Part shown: positions 16,213 through 24,112 of the stretch, one piece after another | Layout: each line of letters begins with the position of its first letter | Position numbering within the stretch: the stretch's first letter is position 1 | Assembly (NCBI GenBank): GCA_947063855.1 | Contig: CAMSTW010000014.1 | Span: forward strand, 1 to 50,250 | From: an uncultured Dorea sp. | GTDB taxonomy: Bacteria; Bacillota; Clostridia; Lachnospirales; Lachnospiraceae | DNA length: 50,250 nt | Direction: 5' to 3' | The notes under the pieces: model-generated | Told to the model about the DNA's origin: nothing | The model's database searches: none | Seen by the model: only the letters and a program-made list of their open reading frames with translations | Translations under genes and position numbers: made by a program

Positions 16213-18441
16213 GTGTACGCGGATATTATTATAGACATCACGCATGAAAAACTGGATAAGGTATTTCAGTACAGCATCCCCTCTGAGCTTGAGGGGGTGC
16301 TTCAGACTGGAATGGGGGTTGTGGTTCCTTTTGGAAAGGGAAATAAGGAGACCCGGGGATATGTGACGGGTTTCTCTGAAAAGGCGGAGTATGATGAAGC
16401 GAAGATCAAGTCCATCCTCCGGATTGCCGAAGAAAGCGTGGCCATCGAGGCGAAGCTTGTGGCTCTTGCGGCGTGGATGAAGGAGCATTACGGAGGGACG
16501 ATGATACAGGCGCTTCGGACAGTCATTCCCATCAAGAAGCAGGAACGTGCGAAGGAGAAGAGAAGCATCCACCTTCTGCTGAGCGAGGAGGATGGGAAGC
16601 GTCAGCTTGATATCTTCCTGCATAAGAACCAGAAGGCCCGGGCAAGGCTTCTGGCGGCGCTTCTTGATCAGCCCCGGCAGGAATACGATCTTGTGACGAA
16701 GAAGCTGAATGTAACCCGGTCGGTCGTCCGCTCCTTAGAGGAGCAGAAGATCATTGCCCTTGAATCGGAGCAGGTGTTTCGAAGTCCCCTGAGAAAGAAG
16801 ACGGACTTAAGAGAGGCGGCGGATTATACCCGGGAGCAGCAGCATGCCATCGACATTTTCTGGGAAGACTATGAAAGGGACATCAGGAAGACCTACCTGC
16901 TGTACGGCGTTACGGGGAGCGGGAAGACAGAGGTATATATGGAGATGATCGGAAGGGTTCTTAAGAGAGGATATCAGGCGATCGTCCTGATTCCGGAGAT
17001 TGCCCTTACGTATCAGACGGTGATGCGTTTCTATGGGAGGTTCGGGGACCGGGTATCCATCCTTAATTCCAGGATGTCCCAGGGGGAGCGTTATGACCAG
17101 ATGGAACTTGTGAAGGCGGGAAAGACAGACGTGATGATCGGGCCGCGCTCGGCGCTCTTCACGCCATTCCCACGTCTGGGCCTGATCGTGATAGATGAGG
17201 AGCATGAGACGACGTATAAGAGCGAGCAGGCGCCGCGGTTCCATGCCAGGGAGACGGCCATTGAGCGTGCAAGGATCGAAGGGGCAAGCGTGGTGCTTGG
17301 TTCTGCAACGCCGTCTCTGGAATCCTTCTACGCGTGCAGATGCGGCCGTTTTCAGATGTTGGAATTGAAAAAGCGTGCAGGGATGCACGAATTGCCGGCA
17401 GTCTATGTGGTGGATATGCGCAGGGAGATGCAGGCGGGGAACCGGTCGATCATAAGCGACCGGCTGCGCGGTCTGATAGAATCAAGGCTTGATCGAGGCG
17501 AGCAGATCATGTTATTTTTGAACCGCAGGGGATATGCAGGTTTTGTTTCTTGCAGAGCCTGCGGATATGTAGTAAAATGTCCTCATTGCGATGTTTCACT
17601 GTCGGCCCACCGGGGCGGGAAGCTGGTCTGTCATTACTGCGGCCATGAAGAGCCGCAGGTGAGTCATTGTCCTTCCTGCGGTTCTCCTTATATCGGCGGA
17701 TTTAAAGCAGGAACCCAGCAGATTGAGGATCTGGTCCGGCGGCAGTTTCCGGGGGCGAGAGTCCTTAGGATGGATATGGATACGACCAGGACAAAGGACG
17801 GGCATGAGAAGATATTAGAAGCATTTGCAAGTGAAGAAGCGGATATACTGATCGGGACGCAGATGATTGTGAAGGGGCATGATTTCCCTAATGTTACGCT
17901 GGTGGGGATACTGGCGGCGGATATGTCGCTGTATTCGAATGATTACCGGGCCGGGGAGAGGACATTTCAGCTTCTGACCCAGGCGGCAGGGCGCGCGGGC
18001 CGGGGGAAGAGTGCGGGCGAGGTTGTGATCCAGACCTACAGCCCCGAGCATTACAGCATCGAGATGGCGGCGGCGCAGGACTATGAAGGCTTCTATGAGG
18101 CGGAGATGAATTATCGTAAGCTCATGGGGTATCCGCCGGCAGAAGAGCTTTTAGCGGTCCTGATGACGGGACCGGATGAGGGTCTGCTTGAGACGGCGGC
18201 CAGGTATCTGAAGGAATTCGCCCTTCGGATTGACCGGAACCGGCGCCTGCAGATCATCGGGCCGGCGAGCCCCTACGTTGCGAAAGTCAGCGACGTGTAC
18301 CGGAGGGTGCTGTATCTGAAGGGAAGTGATTACAGATTGCTGATTGCGGCGAAGGACCGGATGGAGCAGTATATAGAGATCAATAAGGGATTTGATACGA
18401 TGCGGATCCAGTTTGATTTTAATCCGATGAATGTATTTTAG
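16213..18441 (+). CDS. priA: Primosomal protein N' (replication restart helicase PriA)
   Basis: A 742-residue superfamily 2 helicase starting at GTG 16213, five bases after GGGGGGAG. The N-terminal 3'-DNA-binding domain begins YADIIIDITHEKLDKVFQYS. Walker A GVTGSGKTEVY is near residue 236 and the DEEH box near 331. Motif III-like GSATPSLES follows. The zinc-binding insertion has four CxxC pairs (CRAC, CPHC, CHYC, CPSC) at about 444-498. PriA reloads the replicative helicase at collapsed forks. Every expected catalytic and zinc residue is present, and the length is normal for Firmicutes. Confidence 0.96.
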   Translation: MYADIIIDITHEKLDKVFQYSIPSELEGVLQTGMGVVVPFGKGNKETRGYVTGFSEKAEYDEAKIKSILRIAEESVAIEAKLVALAAWMKEHYGGTMIQALRTVIPIKKQERAKEKRSIHLLLSEEDGKRQLDIFLHKNQKARARLLAALLDQPRQEYDLVTKKLNVTRSVVRSLEEQKIIALESEQVFRSPLRKKTDLREAADYTREQQHAIDIFWEDYERDIRKTYLLYGVTGSGKTEVYMEMIGRVLKRGYQAIVLIPEIALTYQTVMRFYGRFGDRVSILNSRMSQGERYDQMELVKAGKTDVMIGPRSALFTPFPRLGLIVIDEEHETTYKSEQAPRFHARETAIERARIEGASVVLGSATPSLESFYACRCGRFQMLELKKRAGMHELPAVYVVDMRREMQAGNRSIISDRLRGLIESRLDRGEQIMLFLNRRGYAGFVSCRACGYVVKCPHCDVSLSAHRGGKLVCHYCGHEEPQVSHCPSCGSPYIGGFKAGTQQIEDLVRRQFPGARVLRMDMDTTRTKDGHEKILEAFASEEADILIGTQMIVKGHDFPNVTLVGILAADMSLYSNDYRAGERTFQLLTQAAGRAGRGKSAGEVVIQTYSPEHYSIEMAAAQDYEGFYEAEMNYRKLMGYPPAEELLAVLMTGPDEGLLETAARYLKEFALRIDRNRRLQIIGPASPYVAKVSDVYRRVLYLKGSDYRLLIAAKDRMEQYIEINKGFDTMRIQFDFNPMNVF

Positions 18442-18481
18442 ATCTGCAGCCACAAAGATTTTAACAGGAGGAGAACTGGTT

Positions 18482-18955
18482 ATGGCGATAAGGAAGATCC
18501 GGGAGCTTGGAGACGAGGTCCTGACAAAGAAATGTAAGGAAGTAACAAAGATGACGTTGAGGAACAAGATTCTGATCAATGACATGCTGGACACCATGTA
18601 TGAGTCGGAAGGGGTAGGTCTTGCGGCCCCTCAGGTGGGGATACTTAAGAAAATCGTGGTGATTGATATCGGGGACGGCCCGATTGTTCTGATTAATCCG
18701 GAGATTCTTGAGACATCCGGTGAGCAGACAGGAGAAGAAGCGTGTCTGAGTGTTCCCGGGAAGGCGGGGACGGTGACAAGGCCCAATTATGTCAGGATCA
18801 GGACGCTTAACGAGGATATGGAAGAGGTGGAACTGGAAGGAGAGGAACTTCTTGCAAGGGCGTTCTGCCATGAGATCGACCACCTTGAAGGGAAGATGTA
18901 TGTAGAGATGGTGGAAGGCGGCCTGCGTGATGTGGCGTATGAGGAGGAAGAATAG
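18482..18955 (+). CDS. def: Peptide deformylase
   Basis: A 157-residue enzyme. The ATG at 18482 follows AGGAGGAGAA, whereas the longer frame overlaps priA. Motif 1 is GVGLAAPQVG (near 45-54), motif 2 is EACLS (near 88) and motif 3 is HEIDHLEG (near 132-139). Together they supply the Cys and two His metal ligands and the catalytic Glu. Motif 2 has Ala where most deformylases have Gly (EGCLS). It removes the formyl group from nascent N-formyl-Met. Its last about 20 codons plus the fmt start are duplicated directly downstream. Confidence 0.95.
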   Translation: MAIRKIRELGDEVLTKKCKEVTKMTLRNKILINDMLDTMYESEGVGLAAPQVGILKKIVVIDIGDGPIVLINPEILETSGEQTGEEACLSVPGKAGTVTRPNYVRIRTLNEDMEEVELEGEELLARAFCHEIDHLEGKMYVEMVEGGLRDVAYEEEE

Positions 18956-19037
18956 ATGAAGGTGATATATGCAGAGATGGTGGAAGGCGGCCTGCATGAT
19001 GCGGCGTATGAGGAGGAAGAATAGATGAAGGTGATAT
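18892..19037 (+). repeat. 69-bp in-frame tandem duplication at the def/fmt junction
   Basis: The segment with the last codons of def, its stop, the GAGGAGGAAGA ribosome site and ATGAAGGTGATAT is present twice with a period of 69 bases (for example ATG at 18956 and at 19025). The copies differ by a few bases, in the coding core only by transitions (GTA/GCA, CGT/CAT, GTG/GCG). Similarity fades at the outer edges. Confidence 0.9.
18956..19024 (+). CDS. Chimeric 22-codon ORF created by the def/fmt duplication
   Basis: ATG at 18956 opens a frame that begins like Fmt (MKVI) and then reads the duplicated C-terminus of Def (EMVEGG...AAYEEEE), ending at the TAG just before the real fmt start. It has the same GAGGAGGAAGA ribosome site as fmt. 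It may be translated and couple def to fmt translation. A function as a peptide is doubtful. Confidence 0.35.
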   Translation: MKVIYAEMVEGGLHDAAYEEEE

Positions 19038-20032
19038 TCATGGGAACGCCGGATTTCTCGGTGGGAACGCTTGAAGCCCTGATTGAGGCGGGGCACGAGG
19101 TGGTGCTGGCAGTCACCCAGCCGGATAAGCCGAAGGGGCGCGGCGGAAAGATGCAGTATACGCCTGTGAAGGAGACGGCGTTAAAGCATCAGATTCCCGT
19201 GTTCCAGCCAAAGAGGGTACGGGCGCCGGAGTGTATCGGGGAGTTACGGAAGTATCAGGCGGATATCATGGTGGTGATAGCCTTTGGACAGATTCTTCCC
19301 AAAGAGATTCTGGAGATGACGCCCTATGGATGCGTGAATGTCCATGCGTCCCTGCTTCCGAAGTACCGCGGGGCGGCCCCGATCCAGTGGGCGGTCATGA
19401 ACGGGGAGAAGGTCTCCGGCGTCACGACGATGCAGATGGACGAGGGACTTGATACCGGAGATATGCTGCTTAAGGCGGAAGTGGTCTTAGATGAGCGGGA
19501 GACCGGAGGGAGCCTTCATGATAAGCTTGCCCTTCAAGGAGCCAGGTTGTGTGTGCGTACGCTGGAAGGCTTAGAGGCGAAGACGATTACTCCTGTGCCC
19601 CAGGGGGAGACTACGACAGAGTATGCCAGGATGCTCGATAAGAAGCTTGGCAATATCGACTGGAGCCGGGACGCCGTGTCGATCGAACGACTGATCCGGG
19701 GGCTGAATCCCTGGCCGAGCGCATATACGGACTGGAACGGTAAGGTCATGAAGATCTGGGAGGCCAGAGTTGTGGGGCAGGATAAGAAGACGGCGCCGGG
19801 AAGGTCTGATTCAGGGCCGGACATGAAGGGAGCGGCGGGGACGGCTGGTTCAAAAGAAGATACAAAGGCAGCGCCGGGAACGGTTGTCAAGGTTGAGAAG
19901 GATGGATTCTGTGTCCAGACGGGGGATGGAGTGCTGAAGGTTCTGTCTCTCCAGATTCCGGGAAAGAAGCGGATGGATGCGGCTGCATTCCTGAGAGGAT
20001 ACCCGATGGAGGAAGGTGGAATTTTTTCTTAA
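19025..20032 (+). CDS. fmt: Methionyl-tRNA formyltransferase
   Basis: A 335-residue enzyme that formylates initiator Met-tRNA using 10-formyl-THF. The N-terminal formyltransferase fold has MGTPDFSV (6-13). The catalytic motif is VNVHASLLPKYRGAAPIQWA (near 108-127, Asn-His), followed by the conserved MDEGLDTGDML. The C-terminal tRNA-binding domain resumes at PGTVV and ends GDGVLKVLSLQIPGKKRM. Between them, residues about 251-284 form a Gly/Ala/Asp/Lys-rich linker longer than usual, bracketed by a 10-bp direct repeat at 19793 and 19871. The gene is adjacent to def, its functional partner. Confidence 0.95.
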   Translation: MKVIFMGTPDFSVGTLEALIEAGHEVVLAVTQPDKPKGRGGKMQYTPVKETALKHQIPVFQPKRVRAPECIGELRKYQADIMVVIAFGQILPKEILEMTPYGCVNVHASLLPKYRGAAPIQWAVMNGEKVSGVTTMQMDEGLDTGDMLLKAEVVLDERETGGSLHDKLALQGARLCVRTLEGLEAKTITPVPQGETTTEYARMLDKKLGNIDWSRDAVSIERLIRGLNPWPSAYTDWNGKVMKIWEARVVGQDKKTAPGRSDSGPDMKGAAGTAGSKEDTKAAPGTVVKVEKDGFCVQTGDGVLKVLSLQIPGKKRMDAAAFLRGYPMEEGGIFS

Positions 20033-20159
20033 CAATTGTTAAATTTATATGAATAGCAGGTAATTTTCCTGTTTTTCATATATAATACTCTGTGTAGATT
20101 GACGAAAGCGTGCATATCGTATAAGCGTTGCGCGTACAGTCATTCAGGAGGTGTATGGT
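20033..20159. other. Spacer between fmt and the Zn peptidase gene
   Basis: The region is AT-rich. It holds a TAACAATTGTTA palindrome right after the fmt stop, a weak CAGG/CCTG stem followed by TTTTT (20057-20075) that may be a leaky terminator, and TATAAT at 20081-20086 without a convincing -35. Confidence 0.35.
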
Positions 20160-20870
20160 ATGTATTATGGTTATGGATATGGTTATGGTATGAGTTCCTC
20201 GTATCTGCTGGTGCTGATCGGGGTAGTAATCTGTATGCTGGCGTCCTTCAGGATGAACGCTACCTTCAGGAGATATTCCCGTATGAGGAATCATTCGGGG
20301 ATCACAGGCAGAGAAGCGGCGGAGCAGATCTTAAGGCGGGCCGGGATCTACGATGTCAGAGTCGAGCATGTCGCCGGTAATCTGACGGACCACTATGATC
20401 CAAGGTCCAAGGTTCTGAGATTATCGGATGCAACTTACAATTCTGCTTCTGTGGCCGCATTAGGCGTAGCGGCGCACGAGTGCGGACATGCGATCCAGCA
20501 TGATACAGGTTATATCCCGCTTCAGATTAGAGGGGCTCTGGTTCCGGTTGTGAATTTCGGAAGCATGATTGCGTGGCCGCTGATTCTTCTGGGCCTGTTT
20601 TTCACAAGCCGTTCCTCCGGTATGTTCCTGAATCTGGGAATCCTTGCATTCTCTCTGGCAGTGCTTTTTCAGATTGTGACGCTTCCGGTGGAGTTCAACG
20701 CCTCGGGCCGTGCCATCCGCATATTGGGCGGGAGCGGGCTTCTCTATGAGGATGAAGTGCATGCGACGAAGAAGGTGCTGTTCGCGGCCGCCCTTACCTA
20801 TGTGGCAGGTGCGATATCATCCATCTTACAGTTGATTCGTATTCTGATGCTTGCGAACCGGAGGAATTAA
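20160..20870 (+). CDS. YugP-type membrane zinc metallopeptidase
   Basis: A 236-residue integral membrane protease of the putative neutral zinc metallopeptidase (YugP) family. ATG 20160 is chosen because AGGAGG (20146-20151) lies eight bases upstream; the GTG at 20151 is inside that ribosome site. The N-terminus is a Tyr-Gly repeat (YYGYGYGYG), then a helix, a cytosolic region with zinc site HECGHAIQH (near residues 104-112), and three more hydrophobic helices. PVEFNASGRA after the membrane segment is a family motif. Its substrate is unknown. In Lachnospiraceae it commonly sits between fmt and rsmB. Confidence 0.9.
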   Translation: MYYGYGYGYGMSSSYLLVLIGVVICMLASFRMNATFRRYSRMRNHSGITGREAAEQILRRAGIYDVRVEHVAGNLTDHYDPRSKVLRLSDATYNSASVAALGVAAHECGHAIQHDTGYIPLQIRGALVPVVNFGSMIAWPLILLGLFFTSRSSGMFLNLGILAFSLAVLFQIVTLPVEFNASGRAIRILGGSGLLYEDEVHATKKVLFAAALTYVAGAISSILQLIRILMLANRRN

Positions 20871-21006
20871 TCCGTTACTTTTCACATCTGCGCCAACAGT
20901 TACACGGCCAAAGGGGCTGTCCCCCGCCAAAGGCGGCTCTAAACAGGCAGCGGAGCGTTTGTTTCCGGCGCAGTCAGAATCGTGTTAGAGATCGGAGGAG
21001 ATGAAA

Positions 21007-22317
21007 ATGGCAGAAGCCCAGACTTCACGGGACCTGATTCTCGAGATCCTGCTTAAGATTACCAGGGACGGGGAATACAGCCACATTGCCCTTAAGAATG
21101 TGCTTGACCAATACCAATATCTGGATAAGAAAGAGCGTGCGTTTATCACAAGGGTGGTAGATGGCACGCTTGAACGCATGATAGAACTGGATTATATCAT
21201 AGACCAGTTCTCCAAAGTGAAGGTGAATAAGATGAAGCCGGTGATCCGGACCATCTTAAGAAGCGCGGTCTATCAGCTGAAATATATGGACAGCGTGCCG
21301 GACAGCGCGGTGTGCAACGAGGCGGTGAAGCTTGCCGTAAAAAGAGGCTTCTATAATCTGAAGGGCTTCGTGAACGGAGTGCTTCGCAGCATCAGCAGGA
21401 ATCTTCCAAAGCTGGTTTACCCATCCGGAGAGGATCCGGTCTATCCGCTATCTGTCCGGTATTCCCTGCCGGAATGGATGCTCAGACAATGGATTGCAGA
21501 ATACGGTGAAGAGACGGTATGCCGGATGGCAGAGGAATTCCTGAAGGTCAGACCGGTTACGATCCGGTGCAACCCGGACAGGATGTCCAGAGAGGAACTG
21601 ACTGAGGTGCTGCGCTTAGAGGGGGTATGTGTGCAGGAGGACGAGGATCTGCCTTATGCCCTGCATATTTCCGGCTTCGATTATCTGATGGGTCTTCCAA
21701 GTTTCCGTAAGGGGCTCTATCAGGTTCAGGATATCAGCTCCATGCAGGTGGCGGAATGGGCGGAGGTAAGAGAGGGCGATTATATCATAGACGTCTGCGC
21801 CGCACCGGGAGGCAAGGCCATCCACCTTGCCGAGAAGTTAAGAGGGACCGGACATGTGGAGGCGAGAGACCTGACAGAGTATAAGGTCGGGATGATAAGG
21901 GACAATATCAGACAGAGCGGACTTGCCAACATAGAAGCCATACAGTGGGACGCCTTAGAGCCTGATGCTTTTGCCAGAGAGAAGGCAGATATTGTAGTGG
22001 CGGATCTTCCCTGCTCCGGCCTTGGCGTGCTTGGCAGAAAGCCCGATCTCAAGTATAAGATGACAGAAGACGCACAGAAGGAACTGGTACTTCTGCAGCG
22101 GCAGATTCTGTCTGTTGTGACAGAATACGTGAAGCCGGGAGGAAAGCTTGTCTACAGCACCTGCACCATCCACCGGGGAGAGAATGAGGAGAATGCCAGA
22201 TGGACTACGGAGCATTGTCCGGGATTTCATCTGGTCCGCGAGCGGCAGATGCTGCCGGGACGCGACGCGGGCGACGGATTCTATATTGCGCTGTTTGAGA
22301 AGACGCGGTACAGATAA
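21007..22317 (+). CDS. rsmB: 16S rRNA m5C967 methyltransferase RsmB
   Basis: A 436-residue SAM-dependent RNA methyltransferase. GGAGGAG ends at 21000, so the ATG at 21007 is spaced better than the one at 21001. The N-terminal NusB-like domain covers about residues 1-140 and the NOL1/NOP2/Sun catalytic domain follows. SAM loop DVCAAPGGKAIHLAE is near 259-273. The two active-site cysteines lie in PCSGLGVLGRKPD (near 332) and STCTIHRGENEEN (near 384). It methylates C967 of 16S rRNA. Followed by rlmN after nine bases, so the two rRNA methyltransferases are probably co-translated. Confidence 0.95.
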   Translation: MAEAQTSRDLILEILLKITRDGEYSHIALKNVLDQYQYLDKKERAFITRVVDGTLERMIELDYIIDQFSKVKVNKMKPVIRTILRSAVYQLKYMDSVPDSAVCNEAVKLAVKRGFYNLKGFVNGVLRSISRNLPKLVYPSGEDPVYPLSVRYSLPEWMLRQWIAEYGEETVCRMAEEFLKVRPVTIRCNPDRMSREELTEVLRLEGVCVQEDEDLPYALHISGFDYLMGLPSFRKGLYQVQDISSMQVAEWAEVREGDYIIDVCAAPGGKAIHLAEKLRGTGHVEARDLTEYKVGMIRDNIRQSGLANIEAIQWDALEPDAFAREKADIVVADLPCSGLGVLGRKPDLKYKMTEDAQKELVLLQRQILSVVTEYVKPGGKLVYSTCTIHRGENEENARWTTEHCPGFHLVRERQMLPGRDAGDGFYIALFEKTRYR

Positions 22318-22326
22318 AGGAGCGTT

Positions 22327-23361
22327 ATGAAGAAGGATATCTGTTCATTAAACTATGAAGAATTAGCGGAAGAGATTGGCGGTCTTGGGGAGAAGCCTTT
22401 CAGGAGCCGTCAGATCTATGAGTGGCTGCATGTGAAGCTGGCGGACAGCTTTGACGAGATGACGAATCTGCCCGGGAAGCTTCGGGAGAGGCTTGGCCGG
22501 GAATATGAGATTCCGGGACTTAAGGCGGCGGCTCATCAGATTTCACAGGAGGATCCTACGGAGAAGTTCCTGTTTGAGCTTGCGGACGGCAACATGATCG
22601 AGAGTGTCCTGATGAAGTATTCCTACGGGAATTCTGTATGTATCTCGTCACAGGCGGGATGGCGGATGGGGTGCAGATTCTGTGCGTCGGCCATCGGCGG
22701 GCTTGAGCGGAACCTGGCTCCTTCGGAGATGCTAAGGCAGATCTACCGGATCCAGAAGATGACGGGCGAAAGAGTCTCCAACGTAGTCATAATGGGAACC
22801 GGGGAGCCGCTTGATAATTACGATAACTTTGTGAAATTCATCCGTATGCTGAGTGATGAGCATGGATTACATATCAGCCAGCGCAATATCACGGTCTCCA
22901 CATGCGGGATTGTGCCGAATATGCGAAGGCTTGCCGGGGAAGGTTTCCAGATCACCCTTGCATTGTCGCTTCACGCTTCGAGTCAGGAGAAGAGGGTCCG
23001 CCTGATGCCGGTTGCGAACCGCTATGGCCTGGAAGAGGTCTTAGGTGCATGTGATGCTTATTTCCTTAAGACCGGCAGAAGGATCACCTTCGAGTACAGC
23101 CTGATTGCAGGAGTGAACGACCGGCCGGAAGATGTAAGGGAACTTACGGAGATCTTAAGAGGCAGAAACTGCCACCTGAATCTGATTCCGGTGAATCCGG
23201 TCAGAGAGAGGGATTACAGAAGGCCGGACAGGAAAAAAGCAGAGGATTTCAAAAATAAACTTGAAAAAAACGGAATTAATGTTACTATTAGAAGGGAAAG
23301 AGGCTCGGATATAGACGGAGCCTGCGGTCAGCTGAGAAGGCGTCATACGGCCGCTAAGTAA
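22327..23361 (+). CDS. rlmN: RlmN-like 23S rRNA/tRNA adenine-C2 methyltransferase, first radical-SAM Cys replaced
   Basis: A 344-residue radical-SAM protein with the RlmN layout: an N-terminal helical domain (QIYEWLHVK), a TIM-barrel core (GTGEPLDNYDN, NITVSTCGIVPNMRRLA, LALSLHA) and a C-terminal catalytic Cys333 in DIDGACGQL. Cys105, matching E. coli Cys118, is also present. In RlmN the 4Fe-4S cluster is held by CX3CX2C. Here the motif reads W112-RMG-C116-RF-C119, with TGG at 22660-22662 in place of a Cys codon. If this is not a sequencing error, cluster binding and activity should be impaired. The rest of the protein is intact with no frameshift. Confidence 0.93.
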   Translation: MKKDICSLNYEELAEEIGGLGEKPFRSRQIYEWLHVKLADSFDEMTNLPGKLRERLGREYEIPGLKAAAHQISQEDPTEKFLFELADGNMIESVLMKYSYGNSVCISSQAGWRMGCRFCASAIGGLERNLAPSEMLRQIYRIQKMTGERVSNVVIMGTGEPLDNYDNFVKFIRMLSDEHGLHISQRNITVSTCGIVPNMRRLAGEGFQITLALSLHASSQEKRVRLMPVANRYGLEEVLGACDAYFLKTGRRITFEYSLIAGVNDRPEDVRELTEILRGRNCHLNLIPVNPVRERDYRRPDRKKAEDFKNKLEKNGINVTIRRERGSDIDGACGQLRRRHTAAK

Positions 23362-23371
23362 GGAGAAACAG

Positions 23372-24112
23372 ATGAAGATATATGCAATGACTGATGTGGG
23401 GAGAAAGCGTGAGGTCAATCAGGATTATGTATTTGTGACGGACAAGCCGATTGGTCCATTCCCGAATCTGCTTGCGGTAGCCGATGGAATGGGCGGCCAC
23501 AAGGCAGGAGATTTTGCGTCCAAATATACGGTAGGCGTGTTGAAGGAGGAGCTTGCGAACACGCCGCTTAATAAGCCGGAAGAGATTCTGCGTAATGTAG
23601 TCAGCATTGCAAATGACAAGCTGATCGAAGCAGCATCTGCGGATATCAAGCTGGAAGGGATGGGGACGACACTGGTGGTGGCCACAGTTGTGGGGAATAC
23701 ACTGTATTTCGCCAATGTAGGAGACAGCCGGCTGTACCTGATCAATGAGAAGATCAGGCAGATATCAAAGGACCATTCTCTGGTGGAGGAGATGGTCAGG
23801 CTTGGGGGCATCAAGGCCGAAGAAGCCAAGAATCATCCGGATAAGAATATTATCACGAGGGCGATCGGAGTCAAGGAAGGCGTCGAGGCAGACATCTACG
23901 AGTACCGTCTTAAGAGAGGCGATATCATACTGATGTGTACGGACGGCTTAAGCAATATGGTGGAGGATGAAGATATGTTCGACATCGTGAGGGGTTCCAG
24001 GGACGTCGTGGAAGCAGTGCAGATGTTGATTGAGAAAGCAAACAGCAATGGCGGCAGAGATAACATAGGGGTTGTTATAGCGGAGCCACTTGCAGATGAG
24101 GTGAGTGTATGA
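23372..24112 (+). CDS. prpC: PP2C-family Ser/Thr protein phosphatase (PrpC/Stp)
   Basis: A 246-residue metal-dependent phosphatase. Characteristic motifs are NQD (17-19), VADGMGGHKAGDFAS (near 36-50), GMGTTLV, NVGDSRLYL (near 114-122), DHSLVEEM, ITRAIG, and TDGLSN (near 190), with C-terminal GGRDNIGVV. The Asp residues coordinate the Mg/Mn pair. It reverses phosphorylation by PrkC, whose gene overlaps its stop by an ATGA, so the phosphatase and kinase are translationally coupled. It is soluble, with no membrane segment. Confidence 0.95.
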   Translation: MKIYAMTDVGRKREVNQDYVFVTDKPIGPFPNLLAVADGMGGHKAGDFASKYTVGVLKEELANTPLNKPEEILRNVVSIANDKLIEAASADIKLEGMGTTLVVATVVGNTLYFANVGDSRLYLINEKIRQISKDHSLVEEMVRLGGIKAEEAKNHPDKNIITRAIGVKEGVEADIYEYRLKRGDIILMCTDGLSNMVEDEDMFDIVRGSRDVVEAVQMLIEKANSNGGRDNIGVVIAEPLADEVSV

